Assembly (NCBI GenBank): GCA_947501935.1
Contig: CANMXU010000006.1
Coordinates: forward strand, 103,639-167,638
Origin: an uncultured Alteromonadaceae bacterium
GTDB lineage: Bacteria > Pseudomonadota > Gammaproteobacteria > Enterobacterales > Alteromonadaceae
Length of the DNA stretch: 64,000 bases
Reading direction: 5' to 3'
Of the stretch, positions 11,562-19,895 are shown piece after piece (position 1 is the first letter of the stretch; the number at the start of each line of letters is the position of its first letter). A program made the position numbers and the translations under genes. The notes below the pieces were generated by a model. That model had not been told where the DNA came from. It searched no databases and saw nothing but the letters and a program-made list of their open reading frames with translations.

Positions 11562-12821
11562 TTACGCACTAGTTTTTGGTTTATAACCAACTACACCGTA
11601 GTAAGCAATAAACATATAACAAACAACCGGTAATAAAAAGGCTAATTGAACACCTACTGTGTCAGCTAATACACCTTGTAATAATGGAATAATAGCTCCA
11701 CCAACAATAGCTAAACATAAAATACCAGCACCTTGGCTAGTATGCTTGCCTAAGCCGTTTATCGCTAAAGAGAAAATAGTTGGAAACATAATTGAATTAC
11801 ATAAACCAATTAATAAAACAGCTACCATTGCTACTTGACCAGAGCTAAATGCAGTGATGAATAATAAAACAATTGCCATTACCGCATTAAAACATAACGC
11901 TTTATTGGCTGATATTTTCTGCATAACCGCAGCACCAATGAAACGCCCAACCATAGCACCACCCCAGAAATAAGTGATGTACTTAGCAGCTTCAGCTTCT
12001 TCTAAGCCAGCAATACTTGGCTCAGCAAAAAAGTTAACCAATAAGCTACCAATAGATACTTCAGCGCCTACATAAACAAAAATACCAATCGCACCTAAAA
12101 CTAAATGACTATATTGCCAGGCACTACCGCTGGTAACTTCTTCAGTTTCAGCTGATTCTAGTGAGGACATATCTGGTAGTTTTAACCAAGCAAATACCGC
12201 AGCAAGAATAAGTAACATTGCAGCTAATAATAAATAAGGCATTTGCACGGCTTCAGCAGCAGCGCTTTTAGACAAAGCTTCAGTCGCTTGGTCTAAAATT
12301 AATAACGCGCCAAAATATGGTGCTACCGTAGTACCCAAGGCATTAAACGCTTGAGTCATGGTTAAACGTGATGAAGCAGTTTTGGCTGCACCTAACGCAC
12401 TTACATACGGATTAGCTGATACTTGTAATAACGTAATACCACTAGCAAGGATAAACAAGGCTAATAAAAATACAGGGTAGCTATGTAAAGCGGCAGCTGG
12501 ATAAAATGATATACAACCAACCGCGGCAATGACTAAACCAATAACGATACCTTTTTGATACCCCAAACGTTTAACGATAGCGCCAGATGGTAATGAAACA
12601 ATAAAGTAAGCGCCAAAAAAGCAAAATTGCACCAACATGGCTTGGGTGTAAGATAAATCAAAAACACCTTTTAAATGAGGGATCAAAATATCATTTAAAC
12701 AAGTGATGAAGCCCCACATAAAAAATAAAGATGTTAAAGACGTTAAGGCAAAAGAGTAATCTTTACCTTGATTGCTATCAGAGGCTGAGCCCGTTGTATT
12801 TAGTGTTGAAACTGTTTCCAT
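11562..12821 (-). CDS. FucP/GluP-type sugar:proton symporter (MFS)
   Basis: Inner-membrane major facilitator transporter, about 420 residues with 12 predicted membrane segments. The segment [19 protein letters not shown] near the first helix, and [14 protein letters not shown] in the fourth to fifth helix region, are signatures of the fucose/glucose/galactose permease group (FucP, GluP, NagP). The frame extends to 12833, but the ATG at 12821 is preferred because GGGGA lies just before it, inside the longer frame. No catabolic genes sit beside it, so the sugar cannot be named; glucose, galactose or N-acetylglucosamine are all possible. It is a single-gene unit with its own terminator. Confidence 0.88.
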   Translation of the reverse strand: METVSTLNTTGSASDSNQGKDYSFALTSLTSLFFMWGFITCLNDILIPHLKGVFDLSYTQAMLVQFCFFGAYFIVSLPSGAIVKRLGYQKGIVIGLVIAAVGCISFYPAAALHSYPVFLLALFILASGITLLQVSANPYVSALGAAKTASSRLTMTQAFNALGTTVAPYFGALLILDQATEALSKSAAAEAVQMPYLLLAAMLLILAAVFAWLKLPDMSSLESAETEEVTSGSAWQYSHLVLGAIGIFVYVGAEVSIGSLLVNFFAEPSIAGLEEAEAAKYITYFWGGAMVGRFIGAAVMQKISANKALCFNAVMAIVLLFITAFSSGQVAMVAVLLIGLCNSIMFPTIFSLAINGLGKHTSQGAGILCLAIVGGAIIPLLQGVLADTVGVQLAFLLPVVCYMFIAYYGVVGYKPKTSA

Positions 12822-12833
12822 AATTCCCCGCAT

Positions 12834-13166
12834 TTGTAAAATATTATTTTGTTTTTATTTTAAAATAAACACCACAATAACGATTTACCATAAATAGACA
12901 AACAATTAGTAAAGTAGTATTTATAATATTTAATGTGGTTATTGAATGCGCAGAAACTCCTTACAATCCAATACCAAGAAGGCATTTAAAAGCATCAAAA
13001 AACTATTAGCAAGCTTTTTTAGCTACGTCTAAATACCGTAACCATCCATGTAAACATTACAAATAAAGAACACAAACAATTTAGCATTAATGGATAAAGA
13101 AACAAATGTTACGGCTAACTTTAATAAGTTTTTTAAGTATAATGACATCAGTTATTTAGGAATAAA
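12834..13166. other. Divergent promoter region between the sugar transporter and DUF1653
   Basis: This A+T-rich region separates two divergent genes. The only site I can support is a consensus -10 TATAAT at 13138-13143, with an AGGA ribosome site at 13157 and the TTG start of DUF1653 at 13167. The -35 is weak. I recognise no operator for the sugar transporter. Confidence 0.45.
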
Positions 13167-13397
13167 TTGATAAGAGCAGAGGTTCATTTGTTTAAATTAG
13201 GACGTTACCAACATTTTAAAGGCAATTATTATCAAGTGCTGCATTTAGCCAAACACAGTGAAACAGAAGAGTTGCTGGTAGTTTACCAACCCGAGTATGG
13301 TGCTAGAGAAATTTTCGTACGGCCACTAGCGATGTTTGATGAAGAAATAGTTAGAGAAGGAAAAACGTTAAAACGTTTCCAATATATAGGTGATTAG
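13167..13397 (+). CDS. DUF1653 family protein
   Basis: Small soluble protein of 76 residues. The pattern LGRYQHFKGNYYQVLHLAKHSETEE...VVYQPEYG...FVRPLAMFDE matches DUF1653, a beta-rich domain of unknown function found alone or near RNA-modification genes. The start codon is TTG, supported by AGGA six bases upstream and by conservation of the residues right after it. It is monocistronic, with a long hairpin after it. Confidence 0.85.
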   Translation: MIRAEVHLFKLGRYQHFKGNYYQVLHLAKHSETEELLVVYQPEYGAREIFVRPLAMFDEEIVREGKTLKRFQYIGD

Positions 13398-13449
13398 TTT
13401 GCCTTCATTTCTACATTAATGAAAAGATTAAAAAAAGCTTCCATAGACG

Positions 13450-13498
13450 AAAGCCAGAACAGTAAACCACACGTTGCTAAGCAAGCTCTCTGGCTTTT
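13450..13498. terminator. Long bidirectional hairpin between convergent genes
   Basis: Arms AAAGCCAGA and TCTGGCTTT flank a 30-base loop that itself holds a small TTGC/GCAA stem. A T-run follows on the plus strand. It lies at the tail-to-tail junction of the DUF1653 and cysteine cluster genes. Confidence 0.55.
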
Positions 13499-13519
13499 AA
13501 AATATAGCTAAAATCTGCC

Positions 13520-13831
13520 TTATACCATAACTACCGGTACAGCTCGCTCATCATGACATTCATGTGATCCCATCTCGAATTCTCGACAAATAAATGGGCG
13601 ATTATCATAAATCGTACACATATAAGTTTCGCGGTCTAACGCTGAGCACCAACCATCTTCTAAACGCAGCATCGTTTCCCCGCCCCATTCATCAAATGCG
13701 ATATGCTCAGTGGGTACACCGGTATCAGAAATAATCATAACTTCCAAACGGCAGCAACAAGCCTGACAGTTTGAACAAGTTATTTCGGGTTTAGAAACGT
13801 CTTTAATATCGATAGTCATGCAGATGTTCAT
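13520..13831 (-). CDS. YkgJ-type cysteine cluster protein
   Basis: Small protein of up to 103 residues with the conserved cysteine pattern of the YkgJ/UPF0153 family: CSNCQACCCRLE, then C in DGWCSALD, then CTIYDNRPFICREFE. These cysteines are thought to bind zinc or an Fe-S cluster. The second methionine (residue 5) is an equally good start. The function is unknown; it lies between DUF1653 and acylphosphatase and shares no obvious pathway with them. Confidence 0.85.
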   Translation of the reverse strand: MNICMTIDIKDVSKPEITCSNCQACCCRLEVMIISDTGVPTEHIAFDEWGGETMLRLEDGWCSALDRETYMCTIYDNRPFICREFEMGSHECHDERAVPVVMV

Positions 13832-13950
13832 CTAGAATAATTGCTCATATTACCCCAAGTGGACGCCATTCACATGCTTTTACATCGTCATTTAGAACAA
13901 CAAGAATGCAAAGTGATAATCCCCAACAAAAGAAATAATTATTAGTAAGT

Positions 13951-14220
13951 TTAGCTAATAGAAAAGAAAGGATGTTCTTGCCATTTCACTTGTTTTTTAT
14001 CGACACGTTCCACCTCAGCCTGCTCGGGCCCATGCTCAAGCCAAGACAACATTTTCTCAACATTCTCTTCATCACCACACATCAACACTTCCACTTCACC
14101 ATCATCTAAGTTTCGCGCATAACCACTTAAATGATGATCTATTGCAACTTGCTGTGATGATGCACGAAAAAAAACTCCCTGTACCTTCCCGCTAACGTGT
14201 GCAATATAACTAACTCGCAT
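13951..14220 (-). CDS. acyP: Acylphosphatase
   Basis: Small enzyme that hydrolyses acyl phosphates such as carbamoyl phosphate and 1,3-bisphosphoglycerate. It has 89 residues, the normal length. Both catalytic residues are visible: the phosphate-loop arginine in GKVQGVFFRA and the asparagine in GYARNLDDG. It is divergent from rlmI, with about 90 bases between them. Confidence 0.93.
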   Translation of the reverse strand: MRVSYIAHVSGKVQGVFFRASSQQVAIDHHLSGYARNLDDGEVEVLMCGDEENVEKMLSWLEHGPEQAEVERVDKKQVKWQEHPFFSIS

Positions 14221-14312
14221 AAACTGAATCCTCTAGTTTGTAATAAATAGATTGCGCCAGATACACCCTTTTACTACACTTCGCGCAATCAATTATTACT
14301 AAGTATAGGCAT

Positions 14313-15503
14313 ATGTCAGCAAGAATTTATTTAAATGTTGGACGGGAAAAATCTTTATTAAGAAAACACCCATGGATTTTCTCAAAAGGTGTTAGCAAAA
14401 TTAAAGGCAAACCCATGCTTGGTGACACTGTCGATATTTTTGATAGTAAAGATAATTGGCTAGCAAGAGGCGCATATTCGCCTGAATCTCAAATTCGTAT
14501 TCGCATTTGGACTTTTGATGAAAAAGAAGAAATTGATCGTGACTTTTTCCTTAAAAAATTAACTAGTGCCCAGTTGAGAAGAGATTGGTTTATTGAGCAA
14601 GGTAAGCTCACCGGTTATCGTTTAATTGCCGCAGAATCAGACGGTTTACCAGGTATTACTATCGACAAGTACGATAATTTAATTGTTTGCCAATTACTCA
14701 GCGCCGGCGCTGAATTTCACCGTTATACTATAGTTTCTTGTTTACAAGAACTTTACCCAGATTGTGCCATTTATGAACGTTCAGACGTTGAAGTTCGTAA
14801 AAAAGAAGGACTAGAGCCCGTTACAGGTTGGTTAACCGAGCCTTTAGATAGTACAGAATGTATTATTGAAGAGCATGGTATAAAAATTCATGTTGATGTC
14901 GACAAAGGTCATAAAACTGGCTTTTACCTTGATCAACGAGACTCCCGTTTAGCCGCTGGTAAATATTCTAAAGATAAAACCATTTTAAATTGTTTTTCTT
15001 ATACTGGTACTTTTTCCCTTCATTGTGCCGCCAATGGCGCTAAAGAAGTCACTAACGTTGATGTTTCCCAAACCGCGCTTGATTTAGCTAAAAGAAATTT
15101 AGAGCTAAACGGCCTTGGCGACGCTAATGTCAATTTTGTAAAAGAAGATGTCTTCAAATTATTACGAGAATATCGCGCCGAAGGTAAAACTTTCGACATG
15201 ATCATACTCGACCCACCCAAATTTGTTGATTCTAAAGCACAACTAACTAGGGCGTGTCGAGGTTATAAAGACATTAATATGCTCGCAATGCAGTTACTTA
15301 AACCTAACGGCACTTTATTAACTTTTTCATGCTCAGGGTTATTAGAAGCAGGTTTATTTCAAAAAGTGGTCGCTGATGCCGCCTTAGACGCTAAAAGAAA
15401 TGTCTATATTGTAGAGCGTTTACAACAAGCTGCTGATCACCCAATATCAAGTAATTACCCTGAAGGGTATTACTTAAAAGGCTTAGTGTGCCAAGTTAAT
15501 TAA
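14313..15503 (+). CDS. rlmI: 23S rRNA m5C1962 methyltransferase RlmI
   Basis: SAM-dependent RNA methyltransferase, 396 residues. An N-terminal PUA domain (about 1-75, [20 protein letters not shown]), a middle beta-barrel linker (EERD-like) and a C-terminal Rossmann domain are present. The SAM-binding motif is [15 protein letters not shown], with DPPKF as motif IV and TFSCSGLL carrying the catalytic cysteine. The length and order match RlmI (YccW). It is divergent from acyP, an arrangement also known in other gammaproteobacteria. Confidence 0.95.
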   Translation: MSARIYLNVGREKSLLRKHPWIFSKGVSKIKGKPMLGDTVDIFDSKDNWLARGAYSPESQIRIRIWTFDEKEEIDRDFFLKKLTSAQLRRDWFIEQGKLTGYRLIAAESDGLPGITIDKYDNLIVCQLLSAGAEFHRYTIVSCLQELYPDCAIYERSDVEVRKKEGLEPVTGWLTEPLDSTECIIEEHGIKIHVDVDKGHKTGFYLDQRDSRLAAGKYSKDKTILNCFSYTGTFSLHCAANGAKEVTNVDVSQTALDLAKRNLELNGLGDANVNFVKEDVFKLLREYRAEGKTFDMIILDPPKFVDSKAQLTRACRGYKDINMLAMQLLKPNGTLLTFSCSGLLEAGLFQKVVADAALDAKRNVYIVERLQQAADHPISSNYPEGYYLKGLVCQVN

Positions 15504-15560
15504 TGACTTGGTTAGCGAACAGAAATTAATTAGCTGCAAAGCTAGAATTACTGATATTTT

Positions 15561-15605
15561 AAGGCTGCTATTGTTTGATAATAATCAAAGCAATAGCAGC
15601 CTTTT
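15561..15605 (+). terminator. Strong intrinsic terminator of rlmI
   Basis: A 13-bp perfect stem (AAGGCTGCTATTG / CAATAGCAGCCTT) flanks a 17-base region that contains TTTGAT/ATCAAA. TTTTTATTT follows on the plus strand. It is weaker as a terminator for the convergent cobB gene. Confidence 0.88.
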
Positions 15606-15671
15606 TATTTAACAAACTATTTCACTTTTCAGGTAATAATCACTTCATTATTCAGAGCTTTGTGCAAGCCA

Positions 15672-17057
15672 TTATTTTGTAAATAACTTAACGGCAAGCT
15701 TAACATTACTCGGGAAATACCAGTGCATATATGAGGCAATAATATTGCCATGTTGATAAACAAACTCTCCTGCTCGTTGGCTTGGATGATGAAGCGTTTG
15801 TGCTAGTGGTGTTAAATTAATTTCCGCTGTTGAATAATGAAAACTATGGCCGCGTATCACATTATTTTTGTATGGCTTTTCATTTAACAGCTCACCTGAA
15901 CAGCTTTTATCCTCAACTAAACAAGATAAATCTACTGATTGAGAGCCAATAGCAGCTAGTTTATTTTGCATGCGGGCGTTACCGGGTAAAAGGCCGGCCA
16001 TACAATGCAAAGTACCCTCCAAGTCTGTTAATTTATCTAACAAATACAGCATACCACCACACTCAGCAATTACTTTTTTTCCGGCGCGTACGAAACCTTG
16101 TACCGACTTAATAAATACTTGGTTATTACTAAGCTGTGCAGCATATAACTCTGGGTAACCTCCCGGAATATACAAAACATCGCCTTCTGGTAGTTCTGTA
16201 TCATTAAGCGCTGAGCAATAGCTAACTTGAGCTCCTGCTTGTATTAAAAAGTCAACATTGGCTGCATATAAGAAGTTAAAAGCAACATCTTTAATAATAG
16301 TTACTTTGGTATTACGTAACGCCCAATAATGGCTTTCTTCTATTTGGCCTTGGTCAGCCGAAAAAAACTTAACGGATTCAGGTAAATTCTTTAAGCGCGT
16401 TTTACTAATATGCTCAGCGCTTATCGATAAATGTTTTGTAATATCCGTTAACTCTTGTGCTTGCACTAAGCCTAAATGGCGCTCAGCTAAACTGATAGAC
16501 TGATCTTTTGGTATGCGACCATAAAAGCTAATATCGTCAGGCAAGTCCTCTTGTAACATTTGCGCATGTCCTTCACTATTCACACGATTTGCTAAAACAC
16601 CGGCAAAAATAAGAGAGTTACGAAAGTTAGCTAAACCGTATGCAAGGGCAGAAAATGTTTGCGCCATCGCCGATGCATCAATAACGCCTAATACTGGAAT
16701 CTTAAATAACTGTGCTAAATCAGCACTGCTAGGCGTACCGTCAAATAAACCCATTACCCCTTCAATTAAAATTAAGTCTGACACTAAGGCGGCTTGATAA
16801 AGCAATTCACGACAGCCTTTTTCACCCACTAGCCATAAGTCGAGTTGATATACTTTCGCGCCACTGGCATTGGCTAAAATCATTGGGTCAATAAAGTCAG
16901 GGCCCATTTTAAAAACCGTAACCTTCTTGCCTTGCAAATAATGATAATGCGCAATCGCCGCAGTGATAGTGGTTTTACCTGAACCAGAAGACGGCGCAGC
17001 AATCATTAGCGCTGGACATAGACATGAAGCTACTTCCCGAGCAGATTCGACAGCCAT
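15672..17057 (-). CDS. cobB: Cobyrinate a,c-diamide synthase
   Basis: Cobalamin biosynthesis enzyme (CobB/CbiA) that amidates the a and c side chains of cobyrinate, or of hydrogenobyrinate, with glutamine and ATP. It has 461 residues. The N-terminal ATPase half has the P-loop-like APSSGSGKTT and the segment GPDFIDP. The C-terminal class I glutamine amidotransferase half has the nucleophile cysteine in IAECGGMLYL and the histidine region IRGHSFHYS. Its start overlaps the stop of the upstream membrane-protein gene (TAATG). The riboswitch further upstream should therefore control both. No other corrin-ring gene is in the window. Confidence 0.93.
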   Translation of the reverse strand: MAVESAREVASCLCPALMIAAPSSGSGKTTITAAIAHYHYLQGKKVTVFKMGPDFIDPMILANASGAKVYQLDLWLVGEKGCRELLYQAALVSDLILIEGVMGLFDGTPSSADLAQLFKIPVLGVIDASAMAQTFSALAYGLANFRNSLIFAGVLANRVNSEGHAQMLQEDLPDDISFYGRIPKDQSISLAERHLGLVQAQELTDITKHLSISAEHISKTRLKNLPESVKFFSADQGQIEESHYWALRNTKVTIIKDVAFNFLYAANVDFLIQAGAQVSYCSALNDTELPEGDVLYIPGGYPELYAAQLSNNQVFIKSVQGFVRAGKKVIAECGGMLYLLDKLTDLEGTLHCMAGLLPGNARMQNKLAAIGSQSVDLSCLVEDKSCSGELLNEKPYKNNVIRGHSFHYSTAEINLTPLAQTLHHPSQRAGEFVYQHGNIIASYMHWYFPSNVKLAVKLFTK

Positions 17058-17695
17058 TAGTGGGCAGCCTTAGCCGATGCGCCTTTGAAAAACTTAACCA
17101 AGCAGTAATCAAAACATAAACCAATTGCAACATAGCAGAACGGATTAGTTATATACCCCAGATAATATTTTTCTACCCGAGTTGAATATTCGATAAGAGT
17201 TAAGGTGGGAAATTTACCTGACAACGCATAATAGCTACCATTTGAAATAAAAAATGCCAAACTACTCACTATCACTAAACCAGGAACAATAAAGGTTACT
17301 GAAAAAATGCTACTCGCAAATGTTGTCCACTTTGGATGTAAATAATAGCCCGTTGCCCACATAGCGGCGTAACTAAAAACTAGCATAGGGTACGACGGTG
17401 TTAAGCATGCGCTTAATTGCCCTCGTGCATAAGAAGCGCCTAAATCGATGGCTATCGATAATAAATAAAAAAACCAAAACGAAGATAAACTACGTAAATA
17501 CATTCCAGCGAGAAAAAATATTGCAATTGAAGCGCTTGGTAAAGCATTCAATGATGAAAAATGGTGAGTTCGTGTAGCTAACATTAAAGCTGCCAATAAT
17601 AAATAAAGGTAGCAGTGTGAACTTGATAATTTTTGCAGTGATTGGTTTGATGTTTGTTCTGGTGGTATTTCAGGTAAAAAAGCCATATTAAGCAT
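17057..17695 (-). CDS. Riboswitch-controlled membrane protein, candidate cobalt or corrinoid transporter
   Basis: Hydrophobic protein of 212 residues with about five or six predicted membrane segments (roughly 28-40, 52-80, 100-120, 130-155 and 175-200). I do not recognise its family. It is the first gene after a cobalamin riboswitch and overlaps cobB by one base in the TAATG arrangement, so it is very probably part of B12 metabolism. Membrane proteins in this position are often cobalt or corrinoid transporters; that is inference from context. A second methionine at 17686, with GGGA upstream, is an alternative start. Confidence 0.8.
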   Translation of the reverse strand: MLNMAFLPEIPPEQTSNQSLQKLSSSHCYLYLLLAALMLATRTHHFSSLNALPSASIAIFFLAGMYLRSLSSFWFFYLLSIAIDLGASYARGQLSACLTPSYPMLVFSYAAMWATGYYLHPKWTTFASSIFSVTFIVPGLVIVSSLAFFISNGSYYALSGKFPTLTLIEYSTRVEKYYLGYITNPFCYVAIGLCFDYCLVKFFKGASAKAAH

Positions 17696-17899
17696 CCCGT
17701 TAATAATAAATAACTATTATTGGCAGGCATAACATCAAAGGTGATAAATAATAATTATCCGGCATTAGTTAAACCAAAACCGATCAATTTAGCGCTGCGG
17801 TTAAGGTCTGTAATATGCGAACATCAAAAGCCCCCAATAACAAACTAAAAGGGTATTTACCAAGCTCTGATTTTCTGCCCGCCGCAGTAATAGAGTGTT

Positions 17900-18050
17900 C
17901 ATAGGCCGGTCTCCGGACTCCTGTTCATCGCTAGTCAACACCTTCCCATCAGCTAAGCCGACAGTGGTATATTGTTGCTGCTCACAGTTACCGTTGCGGG
18001 GGCAGTACTGGTTTCTCACCAGTTTCACGTTTAACCTTCAAATACCAAAC
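17900..18050 (-). promoter_or_regulatory. Cobalamin (AdoCbl) riboswitch
   Basis: Read on the minus strand the aptamer contains the conserved B12-box elements in order: a hairpin ACTGG/CCAGT, CCCGCAACGGTAACTGTGAG, the ACCACTG segment, GATGGGAAGGTG, CGATGA and GGAGTCCGGAGACCGGCC. These match the standard cobalamin element. The first downstream gene starts about 205 bases later (17695). The expression platform is not clear: a weak AACCG/CGGTT hairpin followed by TTTGGTTT near 17770-17800 could be a terminator. The apparent 75-codon frame across this region is not a gene. Confidence 0.95.
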
Positions 18051-18313
18051 GTTGTTATTGCTTAAGCAATTTTTCACGCATTAATTTACGTTAGAATTCA
18101 CGTAAAAAGTCACTTTGACTACATAAAAAAATCACACAAACAAGTTTGATAAAAGAAGACACCTACTGGCGGGAAAGGTACTAAAAAAGGCAGTCACTAG
18201 CAAGCATTAATATATGCTTATACTTAAGCTTTACAAAAGCTCAGCAGGAATTTTCCACTAGGGTTTTATTGATAAAAGCTATGTTTGAACGGGATTTATT
18301 AGTTAGATAGGGA
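18051..18313. other. Region upstream of the riboswitch without a gene
   Basis: This stretch must hold the promoter of the riboswitch transcript on the minus strand and the 3' end of the solute-binding-like gene. I see no open frame of useful length and no clear hairpin. Confidence 0.4.
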
Positions 18314-19192
18314 TTAAAGTTCAGGCAGTCGATATTTTTTACCTGATACGACTTTTTGAGTTTCAGGAGTTAAAAAAGTATTGTTGAGTTTAAAAATTCG
18401 CCGTTTATGCAGTTGAGCCTTAGTTAAAATATCTTTAGTAACAGGATGACTGTTAAATAAACTTAGAAAGCGCCCTTTTTGCTCAGCTATGTTTAAACCA
18501 TATTCTATGCGCTGTAATAGTGGATCATTTTTCTTACTGACAAAAAAGAAATAAGGTGAGTCATATTGTAATGCCAATGCGCTTTCTACCACTAAACCTT
18601 CAAACGCTTGTGCTTCATTCCATGCCTCATGTAAAGCTCTAGGCATATAAGCATAACGGCCATGTTGTAACATTTTAAATAATGATTCATGCCCAGCAGG
18701 GGTCACTAATTTATAGCCATTGTCCGCTAAAATATATGAGTCAGGCCAGCCTCTGCCCTGACCGGCAACTAAGTCTTTAAGCTGGTCGGCATGACGAATT
18801 TTTTGATAGATATATTGATCATCTTCAGGAATAAGAAAAATACGATAACCACCAAGCCCACGTAAAAGTGGCACTCTGATGGGATTTAAAACCGCTTCGC
18901 GTTTTTTCGAAGTCATGCTCCAAACAACATTTAGCTTTTGGTTTTTATTAACCTCAATTAAGCTGCGCTCTTGAAACATTGGCTGAGAAGCTTGCACTAA
19001 AGTATATTCACCAAAGCGGTCTTTAGACTCTTCTAAGGCAAGTTTTAACAGGGCGAGGTAATAATGGTCTTCTTGAAATTTACCGTCAAACCAAGGGTAA
19101 ATAATAACGTCTTTAGCTTTGCTTTGAAACGACATCGACAGAGCTAAGCAACAGAAAATGAATAATAAAATATGTTGTTGAAATTTAACCAT
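18314..19192 (-). CDS. Periplasmic solute-binding-like protein
   Basis: Exported protein of 292 residues. A signal peptide ends near FQSKA-KDV. The rest resembles the bacterial type 3 extracellular solute-binding fold: RVPLLRGLGGYRIFLI, then GQGRGWPDSYILADNGYKL, and a C-terminal helical segment. These orphan binding proteins are common in Alteromonadales and often have no transporter next to them. None is present here, so it may act in sensing or in another periplasmic role. The ligand is unknown. Confidence 0.75.
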   Translation of the reverse strand: MVKFQQHILLFIFCCLALSMSFQSKAKDVIIYPWFDGKFQEDHYYLALLKLALEESKDRFGEYTLVQASQPMFQERSLIEVNKNQKLNVVWSMTSKKREAVLNPIRVPLLRGLGGYRIFLIPEDDQYIYQKIRHADQLKDLVAGQGRGWPDSYILADNGYKLVTPAGHESLFKMLQHGRYAYMPRALHEAWNEAQAFEGLVVESALALQYDSPYFFFVSKKNDPLLQRIEYGLNIAEQKGRFLSLFNSHPVTKDILTKAQLHKRRIFKLNNTFLTPETQKVVSGKKYRLPEL

Positions 19193-19355
19193 TATCCCGC
19201 CGCATATAAAAGTTTAAACGCATAATAAAAATGTAACTAAGCGAGCGCTCAATGTCATTAAACTTTTTGAGATATTAACTATTATTTTTTATACGGCTGT
19301 ATAGTTCACTAATGAAAATCAGTAAAACTAACTTTTAAATTAGTCATAAATTAAC

Positions 19356-19402
19356 AAAAAGCCGCTAAAATGTACTTTTCAGCACATTTTAGCGGCTTTT
19401 TT
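19356..19402 (-). terminator. Intrinsic terminator of the PilZ gene
   Basis: A very strong stem, AAGCCGCTAAAATGT / ACATTTTAGCGGCTT, with a 10-base loop and A/T runs on both sides. It lies 22 bases after the PilZ stop. Confidence 0.92.
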
Positions 19403-19424
19403 AAACCCTAACCGTTAGATAAAG

Positions 19425-19724
19425 CTAATCAATTTCTTCAATTGAAACACCAATTAAAAAACAATCTGGTGCTTCTTCGGTAACTCGCATTACCTTGCCA
19501 CGGGCATCAAGTGCTTGAATACTGCTATTAGCAGAGCCGACATTAATGCGAACGTGTGTGCCAATATCAATAGGATGGCTCATTTCTATCGCTAAACCAG
19601 TCGCACTTAAATCACGGCAAGTAGCAACAATATCACTATTTGCTTCATCGTCGATAATGGTGATGTTAACTTCACTGTTTAACATCATTCTATAAAAATT
19701 ACGCTTATCGTCATAATTTAGCAT
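19425..19724 (-). CDS. PilZ domain protein
   Basis: Small c-di-GMP-binding-type protein. The frame extends to 19793, but the ATG at 19724 is chosen because GGTGGA lies 6 bases before it and the domain begins right after (MLNYDDKRNFYRM). The protein then has about 99 residues, a single PilZ domain. The usual pair of motifs is recognisable: an RxxxR-like segment near KRNFYR (weakly conserved) and a D-x-S-x-x-G segment in CRDLSATGLAIEM. It is a stand-alone effector with unknown partner. Confidence 0.88.
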   Translation of the reverse strand: MLNYDDKRNFYRMMLNSEVNITIIDDEANSDIVATCRDLSATGLAIEMSHPIDIGTHVRINVGSANSSIQALDARGKVMRVTEEAPDCFLIGVSIEEID

Positions 19725-19895
19725 GACTATTCCACCACTGTTAATATTGTTAACTCCTGAGACTTTTATACTTAGCTCATAGAGCACTGTCAAATGATTA
19801 TATCGCCATACAATAAATCTTAGCTGATATTTATCAATATTTTAAGCTTATGACATATTTAATAAACGTCAACAGCCATTAGCTATTGAAGTGCG

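Noticed and set aside
17801..18028. 75-codon frame on the minus strand
   Set aside because: It lies across the cobalamin riboswitch aptamer, and its sequence is explained by the conserved RNA.
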